Assembly (NCBI GenBank): GCA_036873135.1
Contig: JAPTYO010000007.1
Location: 27,820,763-27,884,762 of the forward strand
Origin: Clarkia xantiana subsp. parviflora
Taxonomy: Eukaryota; Streptophyta; Magnoliopsida; Myrtales; Onagraceae
Direction of reading: 5' to 3'
Length of the DNA: 64,000 nt
The stretch's first letter is position 1, and the number at the start of each line of letters is the position of its first letter. This document shows positions 1-10,048 of the stretch, in pieces. The translations under genes and the position numbers were made by a program. A model generated the notes under the pieces. It was not told the origin of the DNA, did no database searches, and saw only the letters and a program-made list of their open reading frames with translations.

Positions 1-1320
1 GATCCGTCAGAGGTGTGTGCTATCGGGACAGGGTCAGAGGAGGAATCCACTTGGATGACCCCGATGATTGTGTACTTAACTACGGGGGCACTTCCTGAAG
101 ATAAAGTGGCAGCGGAGCGACTACGACGAATGTCAATTAATTACGCGATGGTGGATAACCAGTTGTACAAGAAGGGCTTGCTTTCGACGCCTTTCTTGAA
201 ATGCGTGGCCGAACCTGATACGACTCGGATCCTGAGAGAATTGCATGAAGGAGTCGCAGCCTGTCACGAGGGCGCTCGATCTATCCTGAGGAAGGCGTTG
301 AACTTGGGATATTATTGGCCTACGATGAATAAGGAGGCAACGGCGCTTGTTCGATCCTGTGACGCGTGTCAGAGATATGCTTCGAATATCACAGCCCCCG
401 CCGCTGATTTGATGCCCATTGGGAGTGCTTGGCCCTTCGCACAGTGGGGCATTGACCTGGTGGGACCCCTTCCGAAAGCAAAGAGCCAGTGCACACATCT
501 GCTGGTCGCGATCGACTACTTCTCGAAGTGGATCGAGGCTAAGCCGTTAGCCAAAACAACAGCAGGACATATCATTAAGTTCCTTCAGACCCGAATTTTG
601 TCGAGATATGGGGTGCTGAAGGTGATCATCAGTGACAATGGTCCTCCGTTTAATGGGGCCCAGTTGGAGAGGTTCCTAGACGAGTTCGGTATCGAGCATC
701 GAACAGCATCCGTCCACCACGCTCAGACCAATGGGCAGGTAGAGGCGGCCAACAAAATCGTGATGGAGGGCTTGAAGAAGAGGGTCTACGCTTTGGACGG
801 AAAATGGCTGGACGAACTGGAGAACGTGTTGTGGGCGGTCCGAACGACACCCAAGAGGTCAACAGGTGAAACCCCGTTTGCACTTGTTTATGGAACAGAG
901 GCGGTCGCTCCCGTGGAAATCGCTGTGGCGTCCCATCGAACCAGCAGCTATGAGCCCTCGACGAGTCCAGGAAGAGCCAGGATAGGACCTTTGACGAATG
1001 ACGAAACAAGGCGCCTGGAGTTATCCTTGCTAGAGGAAAAACGGCTGGAGGCCGACATAGCGCAAGCTCGGATGCGTTTGGCGACGGCCAGGTACTACAA
1101 TCGGAAGGTCAAGTCGCGACAGTTCTACGCAGGAGAACTGGTCCTACGACGGAATGAATTCGCCCTACAAGATCGGATCAACAAGATGTCCCCGAAATGG
1201 GAAGGGCCTTACAAGATCGTAGGCATGCCGGCCCCGAACGCTTACAAGTTAGAAGATCCCGACGGCAAGGTTCTAAGAAACACCTTTAGCGGTGAACATC
1301 TGAAGAAATGCCATGTTTGA
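1..1320 (+). CDS. Ty3/gypsy integrase (3' part of pol, element 1)
   Basis: The frame is open from base 1, so this is the C-terminal end of a longer pol polyprotein; it stops at 1320. Counting from the GTG at 13, an HHCC zinc-binding domain is visible (His78, His85, Cys116, Cys119). It is followed by a DDE core with Asp148 in WGIDLVG, Asp208 in SDNG and Glu244 in TNGQVEAAN. The D-59-D and D-35-E spacing is that of retroviral-type integrases. The tail from about 330 to 435 matches the basic C-terminal integrase region (LVLRR, KWEGPYKI); I see no chromodomain. The enzyme would insert the cDNA into the host genome. No frameshift or stop interrupts the part in view. The antisense gene and 3' LTR downstream place it in a Tat-type element. 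RT and RNase H must lie left of the window. Confidence 0.95.
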   Translation, partial: DPSEVCAIGTGSEEESTWMTPMIVYLTTGALPEDKVAAERLRRMSINYAMVDNQLYKKGLLSTPFLKCVAEPDTTRILRELHEGVAACHEGARSILRKALNLGYYWPTMNKEATALVRSCDACQRYASNITAPAADLMPIGSAWPFAQWGIDLVGPLPKAKSQCTHLLVAIDYFSKWIEAKPLAKTTAGHIIKFLQTRILSRYGVLKVIISDNGPPFNGAQLERFLDEFGIEHRTASVHHAQTNGQVEAANKIVMEGLKKRVYALDGKWLDELENVLWAVRTTPKRSTGETPFALVYGTEAVAPVEIAVASHRTSSYEPSTSPGRARIGPLTNDETRRLELSLLEEKRLEADIAQARMRLATARYYNRKVKSRQFYAGELVLRRNEFALQDRINKMSPKWEGPYKIVGMPAPNAYKLEDPDGKVLRNTFSGEHLKKCHV

Positions 1321-1449
1321 CAAATAAGTCGTCCGTAGAGGCGCGAAGATGTAATTAAGTCGCCCTGAGTGGTGCATGCTATCTTAAAGACATCAATCAA
1401 TAAAGAGGTTACTTCTGATCAAAGTATTCCTGAGTTGTTCTCGATACAT
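1321..1449 (+). other. 3' untranslated spacer after pol, element 1
   Basis: This is a short non-coding stretch between the integrase stop codon and the 50-bp array. The same sequence occurs in reverse orientation at about 13513-13637 of element 2, next to the stop codon of its truncated polyprotein. It therefore marks the homologous right-hand side of the element 2 deletion. Confidence 0.7.
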
Positions 1450-2149
1450 TAAAAAGCGTCATTGGACGTCCGAAAATCCTTAAGTTTTTAAGGTCCGATT
1501 AAAAAGCGTCATTGGACGTCCGAAAATCCTTAAGTTTTTAAGGTCCGATTAAAAAGCGTCATTGGACGTCCGAAAATCCTTAAGTTTTTAAGGTCCGATT
1601 AAAAAGCGTCATTGGACGTCCGAAAATCCTTAAGTTTTTAAGGTCCGATTAAAAAGCGTCATTGGACGTCCGAAAATCCTTAAGTTTTTAAGGTCCGATT
1701 AAAAAGCGTCATTGGACGTCCGAAAATCCTTAAAGTTTTTAAGGTCCGATTAAAAAGCGTCATTGGACGTCCGAAAATCCTTAAGTTTTTAAGGTCCGAT
1801 TAAAAAGCGTCATTGGACGTCCGAAAATCCTTAAGTTTTTAAGGTCCGATTAAAAAGCGTCATTGGACGTCCGAAAATCCTTAAGTTTTTAAGGTCCGAT
1901 TAAAAAGCGTCATTGGACGTCCGAAAATCCTTAAGTTTTTAAGGTCCGATTAAAAAGCGTCATTGGACGTCCGAAAATCCTTAAGTTTTTAAGGTTCGAT
2001 TAAAAAGCGTCATGGGACGTCCGAAAATCCTTAAGTTTTTAGGGTTCGATTAAAAAGCGTCATTGGACGTCCGAAAATCCTTAAGTTTTTAAGGTTCGAT
2101 TAAAAAGCGTCGTTGGACGTCCGAAAGCCTTAAGGTTCTTAGGGCCCGA
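1450..2149. repeat. 50-bp tandem array, 14 copies (element 1)
   Basis: There are fourteen head-to-tail copies of a 50-bp unit with the core GCGTCATTGGACGTCCGAAA and an inverted AAGTTTTTAAGG / AATCCTTAAG part. The copies are almost identical on the left. Substitutions increase in the last three copies (for example GGTTCGATT for GGTCCGATT, and CATGGGACG). One unit carries an extra A near 1734. The array lies between the end of pol (+) and the end of the antisense gene (minus), so both transcription units converge on it. The TTGGACGTCC core is close to palindromic. Element 2 carries the same array with 11 copies. Confidence 0.97.
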
Positions 2150-2265
2150 TAAAAGAGCTATGAAGAACATAATCGAAAAAGACATTCATAAAAGGCTCAA
2201 GGCCTAAGAGGTTCGATACAAGGGAGATAATAAGGAAGGAGCACGAAGACTTAAGATTTAACAAA

Positions 2266-5092
2266 TTAAACTCGGTCCTCGGGCGCTGAATCTTCAGAGG
2301 GCTTTGGAGGGGCAGGCTCGGAGGGATCGGTAGGAGGCTCGTTGGCGTCTTCGGAGGAGCTCTCCGACGGGAGGCTAAGGTACGTCTCTGCGGCTCGGCC
2401 GAGAGTCTTGGACTTCCTCAAGTCGATAGAGTCCCTGTAGGTTTCATTAAGCTCTTCGACAATATCAAGGATGGCATTCTGCAAATCTTCCTGACAATGT
2501 CTCGCCGCATCTGCTTCGAAGTCCTCCGAGCTCCGATATTCTTCGCGGCCCTGGACCTTCGCGTTTGTTATTTGGGCGGAATGATCCGCCTTTGCCTCCT
2601 CTAGCTCCGCGATGGCCCTCTGCTTCTCAAGCTCCAGCCGCTCAGCAGTTTCTTTCAACGCTGCCTTATCGAAGGCAGCTTGGCTCCGATCCGCCAAGGC
2701 TGCTTGCTGCTCTCGCTTAAGCGAGCTCTCAAGGCTTAGAATCTGCCTTTGCTGGGATTGGACCTCTTGAGCAAGCCTGGCCCTACCCTCCTCGGCCTGC
2801 TGCCTACCCTCCTCAGCCTGCTGCCTACCCTCCTCAGCCTGCTGCCGAACTTCCTCGGCCCGCTGCCAACCCTCTTCGGCCAGCTTTTTACCCTCCTCCG
2901 CTCGGAGCCTTGACGCCTCGGAGGCAGCTAGGTCCTCCTGGAGCTTGGTCAAGCTCTCGAGGTTGGAGTTGGCCCGTTCTTGCTCCAACGCCTTCCGCAG
3001 AGACAGGATGTAGCCGAAGCAACGATCCTGGTCCGCCATTTCCTGAGAGCAAAATATAGCTTAGTATCTAAAAGTCGGAATACTTCCAGATGAATAAAAA
3101 CAAAGTGTACCTACCTCTATCCGACGGACTGCCATTTGCCGGATGTCCGCCTCTATGTCCTCCTCGTCCAGAGAGAGTGGGCGCTTCAGTGAGGGCGGGA
3201 TCGAGCCCGACACCAAGTGCAAGGCCAGGTTCTTCTCCTGACACCCCCGATGTAGAGGAATCCCCTGAAGGGACTCCACCGGTCTCCAAGGCTCGGCGCT
3301 CTGATCCGAAGAGAAGGCCTGGTAGTAGTCTCCATCCAAGGGGAATGGAGGAACTACCAGGCGAGCCCCCCCATCTTCACTTATTCGGGCTTCGGGGGTC
3401 GCGCCCCTAACTGGTGACGATGGCGGTGCGGGTGACGATGGTGGCGTGATGGGGAGTGGAGACATCTTCCTACTAGGCGACTTAGCAGGAGTCGACCTCG
3501 ACTTTCCTCGGAGGATTAGACCTTCTTCCTCAGCTTGATCCTCGGAGGGGGAGTCCTCCAAGCTGGTCACCCGACCGAATTCGCAACGGGCTTCCGTTGG
3601 GGCATCTTCCACCACCGGCTCCGCTGCAGGCGCGGGGTCTGAGGCAGGTACAGCAGGGGCGACGTCCGCGGGACCTGCAGCGGGGCGAATAAGGTGAGGA
3701 AGTAAATTGATATCGGTGTGCCAAATTAAACAACGCTCCATATATCTCTCTTGGCCGAAAAAGTCGTAATAACCCGCTTCGAGAACATGTGGAGTTTCCC
3801 CTCGGAGGATATTCTTGACATCCCTAATCCGCCCTTCCATATCGGAGGCTTGAAGGTCTTGAGGTACCAATTCTCTATATCTCTTTATAGCACGAAAAAC
3901 TTCCTTACCTTCCTTTTCGGAGCGGACGTTGAAGGCGGCCCTGACCACATCCGTATTAGTCCGCCCCTCGGAGGTGGGGGCAGACCCTGGGGCCTCGGAG
4001 GTCTTCGCCTTCTTCCGAGACGGCCCCGACGTGGCAGAAGTCTTTCGATGGGAGGACTTCTTCTTACGCTTCAGCGAATGGGAGGCATCAGTATCCTCCT
4101 GAAACAGACAGACGGTCAGCGATGATCGAGGGGCTGTAAGCAGTGGAAACAAGAAATAATTAGAAGATTACCCAGAGAATTACATTGGAAACGCCATCAT
4201 GAATTTTTCCCCCGGCCTTGGGATCAATCAGCATAATGGAAATTTTGATCCGCTGTTGGTCGGTGACAGAAGTGGCTTCGAAGGGCTGATACCCCTCCTC
4301 CCAGCGACGGGCCTGGATAAGCATCAAGGCCCTCTTGGTCTGCTCCGACCATGAACGGAAAGGCACAGGAGGATCAGACTCCACGACGGTCTTCGGCCAC
4401 TCGATGGGACCAGGCTTGATGAAGAAATATTGCTCTTTCCAATTGGCATTGTCATGCCCCTTATCATGGATGATGGCCCGTTCTTTGCAAATCCTCCAGG
4501 ACACCTTCCTATCCCAGCCCAGCTCCTTATACTGCTCGTCGGTCCCCTCGGGTTGGCGGGGGGTGAAGGAGCAGATACCATCCTTATTACAGGTCATCTT
4601 GTAGAGGACCCGCCAAAGCTCCAGACTGTAGCTCCAATCTTCTTTGTTGATATCACACCACACTTGGAAGGCAATCCATGTACGGATTGCGTGTGGGGAG
4701 AAGGTCGTGGGGTAAGTCTTATAATGGTTGCACAGCTCCACCCAACTCGGACAGAAAGGGAGTCGGATTCCCGCACGAATTTGCCCTGGGGAGATGAACA
4801 CCTCATCTCCTTTGGGGAGCGTAATCTGAGCGTCACGAGGACTGAACTGGGATTGCTCGTAGGGATAGCGGGCCCCGAAGGAGGATTCGAAGATACCACA
4901 CTCTATACAAGCCCTATCGTAGTTAATAGGCGCAAGCAAGTTCTTGAGATACTTGAAGACGAAAGGTGGCCCAACAGTGGCAGATTCCTCGGCTGAAAGT
5001 CGTCGAGGGAAGGAAGGAGAGGAAAATTGAAACCTAAGAAGATCAAAGATGAAAAGGAAAAGAATAATAAGGAGAAGAATCTTACCAGACAT
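2266..5092 (-). CDS. Antisense spliced gene of the retroelement, copy 1 (putative gypsy-type transposon protein plus coiled coil)
   Basis: This gene is transcribed against the element. Exon 1 is ATGTCTG (5092-5086). The intron 5085-4993 has a GTAAG donor and TTTCAG acceptor. The next long exon (from 4992) encodes a globular domain with a conserved FCPSWVELCNHY segment. It resembles the plant family called Transposase_28 / putative gypsy type transposon (PF04195), judged by eye. A second intron lies near 4190-4100, but its exact sites are ambiguous. A third runs from 3114 to 3043 and is in phase on both sides. The middle part is Lys/Ser/Pro-rich. The last exon (3042-2266) is a long Ala/Glu/Gln coiled coil with an acidic Pro-rich tail. 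A TATAAAA-like box sits at about 5228-5234 on the minus strand. The function is unknown. All segments are open and match the second copy, so the gene looks intact. Confidence 0.8.
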
Positions 5093-5665
5093 AGTGACTG
5101 AAGGCTTGATCGGAAAAATTTGAAGTGCTTGAATCGCCGGTGAAAACTCGAAACCTGGGGAATCAAAGCTCTTGGGATCGCAGAGAAGAAGAGGTAAAAG
5201 GAAGGTAAAACAGTGTCTGGGGCTAGGGTTTTATAAGAGAAGGAAAGGAGAACTGAAGGGGTGGGCAATTTGAGCCGTAGAATTCAAAACCACTCAATCA
5301 GAATCGTCCAAAGGGAAACGCGTTAATTCAAAGAAGGCGAAACGGTTTTAACCTGAACCGCCAGGACGCATGGGACAGATAAGACAAGAGTAATGACGTA
5401 CCGGGGCGGTTGAAAAGTGCTTTTTCAGAAAGCAGGCGCGCGGAACCCGAAACGCCCCTTCACCTCCTATCAGCATTAAATGCTGGTCTGATCAAGAAAT
5501 CCCCTCGAATCCAAGCAGGATCCCAAAGGATCTCGAAGAGATCCAAGGCAAAGGCCTCCGACAAAAGTAGGGCAATGGCCTCCAACGTTTCAAACAAAGA
5601 CCCACGACTGGGATGTGGAAGGGTCCGATATTGAAAGACGCGACGCACTATAAGTCCCTCACGTC
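5093..5665 (-). promoter_or_regulatory. Promoter and leader of antisense gene copy 1
   Basis: This non-coding stretch lies between the antisense ATG (5092) and the polypurine tract. On the minus strand it has a TATA box (CTTATAAAACCC, about 5235-5224) some 140 bases before the ATG, followed by a pyrimidine-rich leader. The same layout is seen upstream of copy 2. That supports an independent internal promoter rather than LTR-driven transcription of this gene. Confidence 0.6.
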
Positions 5666-5676
5666 TTGGGGGCAAA
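5666..5676 (+). other. Polypurine tract, element 1
   Basis: The sequence TTGGGGGCAAA lies immediately before the TG of the 3' LTR. This is where the plus-strand primer of an LTR retrotransposon is expected. The identical tract abuts the 3' LTR of element 2 in reverse orientation. Confidence 0.85.
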
Positions 5677-6325
5677 TGATGGGCCCCGGCGAAGGCCGTT
5701 AGGCCCCTAAACGATTGGCAAACGGCGATTAGGCCCGTTGGGCTAGGAGCTGGGCTGCTGGAAGGCTAAGGGCTCCGACGGAAGGAGGTCCCGACATTGA
5801 ATAGCCCCGAGTAAGTATGGCTCCGACAGGGGAGAGCCCCGAAGATATCGGACCTGGACGTAGTCGGTCCCGATATGGGAGTTGATACCACTCCCCGACA
5901 CCGAATCCTCAACGATGCAACCTGGGAGTCTCCGATAATGATCGAGACTCGCCAGTAAGAGCACAATCCCGGAAATCTCGCCATGATCACAGTAGTGGTA
6001 TAATGGGCGAGATATGTGGGATACGAATAACTGTACAAGATACGTGGCAAGATATACGGCGAGATATGTGGGATAGTGGATCACAATCCAACCGCCTAAT
6101 CAGGTAACTGGGATAGCATTTCCTCTATAAAAGGAGGGAAGTTATTCCAGATTAGGGTTACGTTCTATATACACACAAATACTGCTTGTTTGATCTGTTG
6201 ACCACCGTACTTACGTTAAGCATCGGAGAGGGATTCTGGGCCACCGCCCTCTATTCCCCTTCTGCAGGATTGCGAGGAGCTAAGGAATCCGTCACCGTAA
6301 CCGGAGTTCCCGCCGTGATCCAACA
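5677..6325 (+). mobile_element. 3' LTR of element 1 (Ty3/gypsy, Tat-like)
   Basis: This 649-bp LTR starts TGATGGG and ends CCAACA, with the TG...CA ends expected. It is clearly homologous to both LTRs of element 2 but carries many scattered differences, so it is a separate insertion. A TATA box (CTATAAAAGG, about 6125-6134) lies inside it, which fits the U3/R boundary. The bases after it, GTCTC, would be one copy of the target duplication; the partner lies outside the window. Confidence 0.95.
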
Positions 6326-6719
6326 GTCTCTACTCACTAATATAAGAAGACAGATTTTATTAGGTCACGAACATTATAACGTTTATTATCAGTACAACTG
6401 TTAAATGAGTTGATTTTAACAACGGAATGAATATAAATATCACTAGAAATAGTATCTTAATTGTAATGAAATTTAATATAAGCATTCACGATTCGAAATC
6501 ACAAATCTTGTACAACTAAAAAAACACTTAATATCGAATAATCATACGGTTTTCGCAGATTCGACATTTTCGTAACTTCTCATTTAGCATTGATATATAT
6601 GATGTAATGTATGTTTCAATATTTACTATGTCAGTTCCCTAACTTAGTAGGATACAATTTGCCGTCCCCCATTTTTTAATACATGTTAGCCGTTGGTTAT
6701 TACTATTATGATTATATTA
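6326..6719. other. AT-rich intergenic DNA
   Basis: I find no gene here. The stretch between the 3' LTR of element 1 and the Helitron at 6720 is AT-rich host or older repeat sequence, with only short chance reading frames. Confidence 0.6.
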
Positions 6720-7897
6720 TCTATCTATATATATAATAATTTAGATGGAAGTTACATAATCTTGACAAGTAAGTTTATAAACCTATTTTCTATCTCCTAT
6801 GTGTTAAAATAACTTCATTTTATTTGTCCATGTCAATTTCTAAGGAGTTACATGTATTTCATATTTATCTATCTTCCACATGGATCTCTAGAATTAGAGA
6901 AATGCACCACATTCATCATCAATGTCCGTTTCAATATGTATCACTTTTTAAAACATTTTTTTGTTTTTTTTTACCAATTTTTTCATAATATTAATAATTA
7001 TTATCACATTGAATACTTACAATTAAATCACATAATTTTTCTTAACTATTTATATGTAGTATATCTCATAATAATATGAATTATTTATATTATTATATTA
7101 AAAAAGTACAGTAATATTTTACCAAGTTATGTATATTTATATTTCACTTAAAATGATTTAAAACAAATCATTATAAGTAAGTTAAATATTATCTTAATAT
7201 TAAAGTGTAATTACTTAATTTCATATCAAATACTTAAAATTAAACCACTCTATTTTTGTAAATACATATTTTTAATACATATCTCTAATAATAGTAATCA
7301 TTTATATTATTATTTTGAAAAAGTGTAAAGCACTCTTTTTTCAAATTATATGTTTATTTATCTTTTTCACTTCAAATAATACATAATCAATAATTATAAG
7401 CATGTATAAATAATTTATTAATATTAAACTACATAAATGATTCTCAAGAACTAATGATTCTCAAATAAATTTAATGTAATCTATTAAATTTTGTATATCG
7501 TAAGATATCTATCTATCTATATCTCTATATAAATCTAATATATTGCGATACAAAATATATTATTTGTGTTTATGTAAATACTATTTTTAAAAACGATAAA
7601 AACTAATGCAAACATAAAACTGAATATCTAAGAAATTTATATTTAGACTATTATTATAATCAATTATGTCTTATATTGTTTTTTACTAAAATCTATATGT
7701 AATGAAGAAATGTATATATAATATTTAACCATATATATAATAGTAAAATGATAGATCTAATTTGTACAAAAAAAAATTATTTCTTATAATATTCACATAT
7801 AAAACTATAAAGTAAACTAAATTTAACCTCCATGCAAAATTTAATCTTTTTTATAAATATTTTTTTATACCGCGCAACGCGCGGGCCCATTCTCTAG
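6720..7897 (+). mobile_element. Non-autonomous Helitron A
   Basis: The 5' end begins TCTATCTATATATATAATAA. The 3' end has a perfect 6-bp hairpin CCGCGC-AAC-GCGCGG (7870-7884) followed nine bases later by CTAG (7894-7897). The flanks are A on the left and T on the right, as expected for insertion between A and T. The interior is AT-rich and encodes no Rep or helicase. The termini match the other Helitron copies in the window (27.3-32.1 kb and 53.9-55.0 kb). The element has about 1.18 kb. Confidence 0.75.
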
Positions 7898-8162
7898 TTA
7901 TTATAATAGTTGGTAGAATAGATCGGAGAGATAAGTGGCACGTTATCAAACTATTATTTTTAAGGGATTGGTTTTTTTTTTTTTTTTTTTTTTTGATAAT
8001 AGGTTTTATTATCTGGCAAAAGGTCAACGTTGGATTCCCTAGATCAGATCTCTTTTATTTATAAGTTTTTTATTATATTATTATTGATTTTTTTGGTAAC
8101 GTATTTTTATTGATTTGAGATCTCAAGTCTCGTCATTATTTTTTTATTATTAACAAAAAAAA

Positions 8163-8198
<36 letters not shown>

Positions 8199-8758
8199 CC
8201 ACTGACCTAACATTTTTGTCGCAAAGTGTCGTAAATGTAATCGATCTAAGTCACTGTTGTTTAAATTAAAATATTAAAATTATATATATATATATATATA
8301 AATTTCAAAAAATAGAAAATCTTATCTTCTTTGTTATAATGTTGGGTGGAGCCGTGGAGGACATAATCTTGAAAGTTGAAGAAACTATGTCATATCTAGA
8401 AGGTTATCCTAGTTCGAAAAAAAAATGCTGTCCACAAGCCACAGCCATAATTAGCTTCCTTTCTTCTTATAAGAAGAACTAATAATCAAATATAATTAAT
8501 TGCTTCCTTTTAATAACCTATATTAGTAATTAGTAATTTGATCACCAAATATTATTAGTTTGAAGCTTAGTATGATATCGATTTTTTTTATGAACAAAAT
8601 ATGATATCGAATTGATGATGCAGCTTCAAACTAATAATATTTATAGTTAGGACCACGGGTCAACCATCACTCTTAGGACCACGAACCATAATCAATTGAA
8701 CATTCTCGACCCGATATGAGTCAAGTACGAGTTAGTCGCGTGCCACACATATTATCAT
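7898..8758. other. Intergenic DNA with microsatellites and a fold-back
   Basis: No gene is seen. The stretch holds a poly-T run (about 7973-7994), an ATT microsatellite (about 8165-8198), a TA run (about 8283-8300) and a 21-bp perfect inverted repeat at 8547-8567 / 8622-8642. Confidence 0.6.
8547..8642. repeat. Small fold-back with 21-bp perfect arms
   Basis: The arms AAATATTATTAGTTTGAAGCT (split here as 8547-8567) and its exact complement at 8622-8642 enclose 54 bases that contain two further copies of ATGATATCGA. It could form a hairpin. No target duplication was recognised, so its origin is unclear. Confidence 0.6.
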
Positions 8759-8763
8759 GGATA

Positions 8764-9411
8764 TGTTGGATCACGGCAGGAGCTCCGGTTACGGTGACGG
8801 ATTCCTTAGCTCCTCGCAATCCTGCAGAAGGGGAATAGAGGGCAGTGGCCCAGAATCCCTCTCCGATGCTTAACGTAAGTACGGCGGCCACAAAGCAAGC
8901 AAGCAATATTTGTGTATGTATAAAGCGTAACCCTAATCTGGAATAACTTCCCTCCTTTTATAGAGGAAAGGTTATCCCAGTTACCTGATTAGGCGGTTGG
9001 ATTGTGATCCACTATCCCACATATCTCGCCGTATATCTTGCCACGTATCTTGTACAGTTATTCGTATCCCACATATCTCGCCCATTATACCACTACTGTA
9101 ATCATGGCGAGATTTCCGGGATTGTGCTCTTACTGGCGAGTCTCGATCATTATCGGAGACTCCCAAGTTACATCGTTGAGGATTCGGTGTCGGGGAGTGG
9201 TGTCAACTCCCCATATCGGGACCGACTACGTCCAGGTCCGATATCTTCGGGGCTCTTCCCTTCGGAGCCATATTTGCTTGGGGCCATTCAATGTCGGGGC
9301 CTCCTTCCGTCGGAGCCCTTGGCCTTCCAGCGGCCCAGCTCCTAGCCCACCAGGCCTAGTCGCCGTTTGCCAATCGTTAAGGGGCCTAACGGCCTTCGCC
9401 GGGACCCATCA
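8764..9411 (-). repeat. 3' LTR of element 2
   Basis: This 648-bp LTR reads TGTTGG...CCCATCA on the + strand. It is identical to the other LTR at 16065-16713 by eye, except for one missing base near 9260 (CCCTTCGG against CCCTATCGG). The polypurine tract lies directly to its right. Confidence 0.95.
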
Positions 9412-9422
9412 TTTGCCCCCAA
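9412..9422 (-). other. Polypurine tract, element 2
   Basis: The minus strand reads TTGGGGGCAAA directly before the 3' LTR. This is the same tract as in element 1 and fixes the orientation of element 2 as minus. Confidence 0.85.
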
Positions 9423-10048
9423 GGCGTGAGGGACTTATAGTGCGTCGCGTCTTTCAGTATCAAACCCTTCTACATCCCAGTCGGGGGGTCTTTATTTGGG
9501 ACGTCGGAGGTCATTGCCTTAACTTTTGTCGGGGGCCTTTGCCTTGGATCTCTTCAAGATCTTTTGGGATCCTACTTGGATTCGAGGAGTTTTCTTGATC
9601 AGACCAGCATTAAATGCTGATAGGAGGTGAAGGAACGTTTCGGGTTCCGCATGCCTGCTTTTTGAAAAAGCTCTTTTCAACCACCCGGTACGTCATTACT
9701 CTTGTCTTATCTGTCCCATGCGTCCTGACGGTTTAAATTGAAACCGTTTCGCCCTCGTCGAATTGGCACGTTTCCCCCTTGGACGCTCATGATCGAATCG
9801 TTTTGAATTCTGTGGCTCAGATTGCCCACCTCTTCAGTTTCCTTTTCCTTCTCTTATAAAACCCTAAATCCAGACCTTGTTTTACTTTTCCCTTACTTCT
9901 TCTTCTCTGCGATCCCAAGAACCCTAATTCTTCTCACTCCAAGGTTTCATCGGCGTTTTCAGCATCCAGATTTTCTGATCACGATCACTTCAAGGTTTCA
10001 CCGGCGTTTCCAGCTTCAGATTTTCCGATCACGATCACTTCAACCACC
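9423..10048 (+). promoter_or_regulatory. Promoter and leader of antisense gene copy 2
   Basis: A TATA box (CTTATAAAACCC, TATAAA at 9855-9860) lies about 190 bases before the ATG at 10049. It is followed by a pyrimidine-rich leader containing a near-repeat of ACGATCACTTCAA (about 9981 and 10031). In element 1 the leader is shorter because it has only one copy of that block. This looks like a normal pol II promoter placed inside the element, opposite in direction to the LTR. Confidence 0.65.

Noticed and set aside
1450..2149. Regular 50-bp repeats as a CRISPR array
   Set aside because: The units are directly adjacent with no unique spacers, and the sequence is a plant retroelement.
3751..4996. 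Frames on the + strand across the antisense gene of element 1 (for example 4430-4996)
   Set aside because: They are shadows of the minus-strand exons, which are conserved in the second copy.
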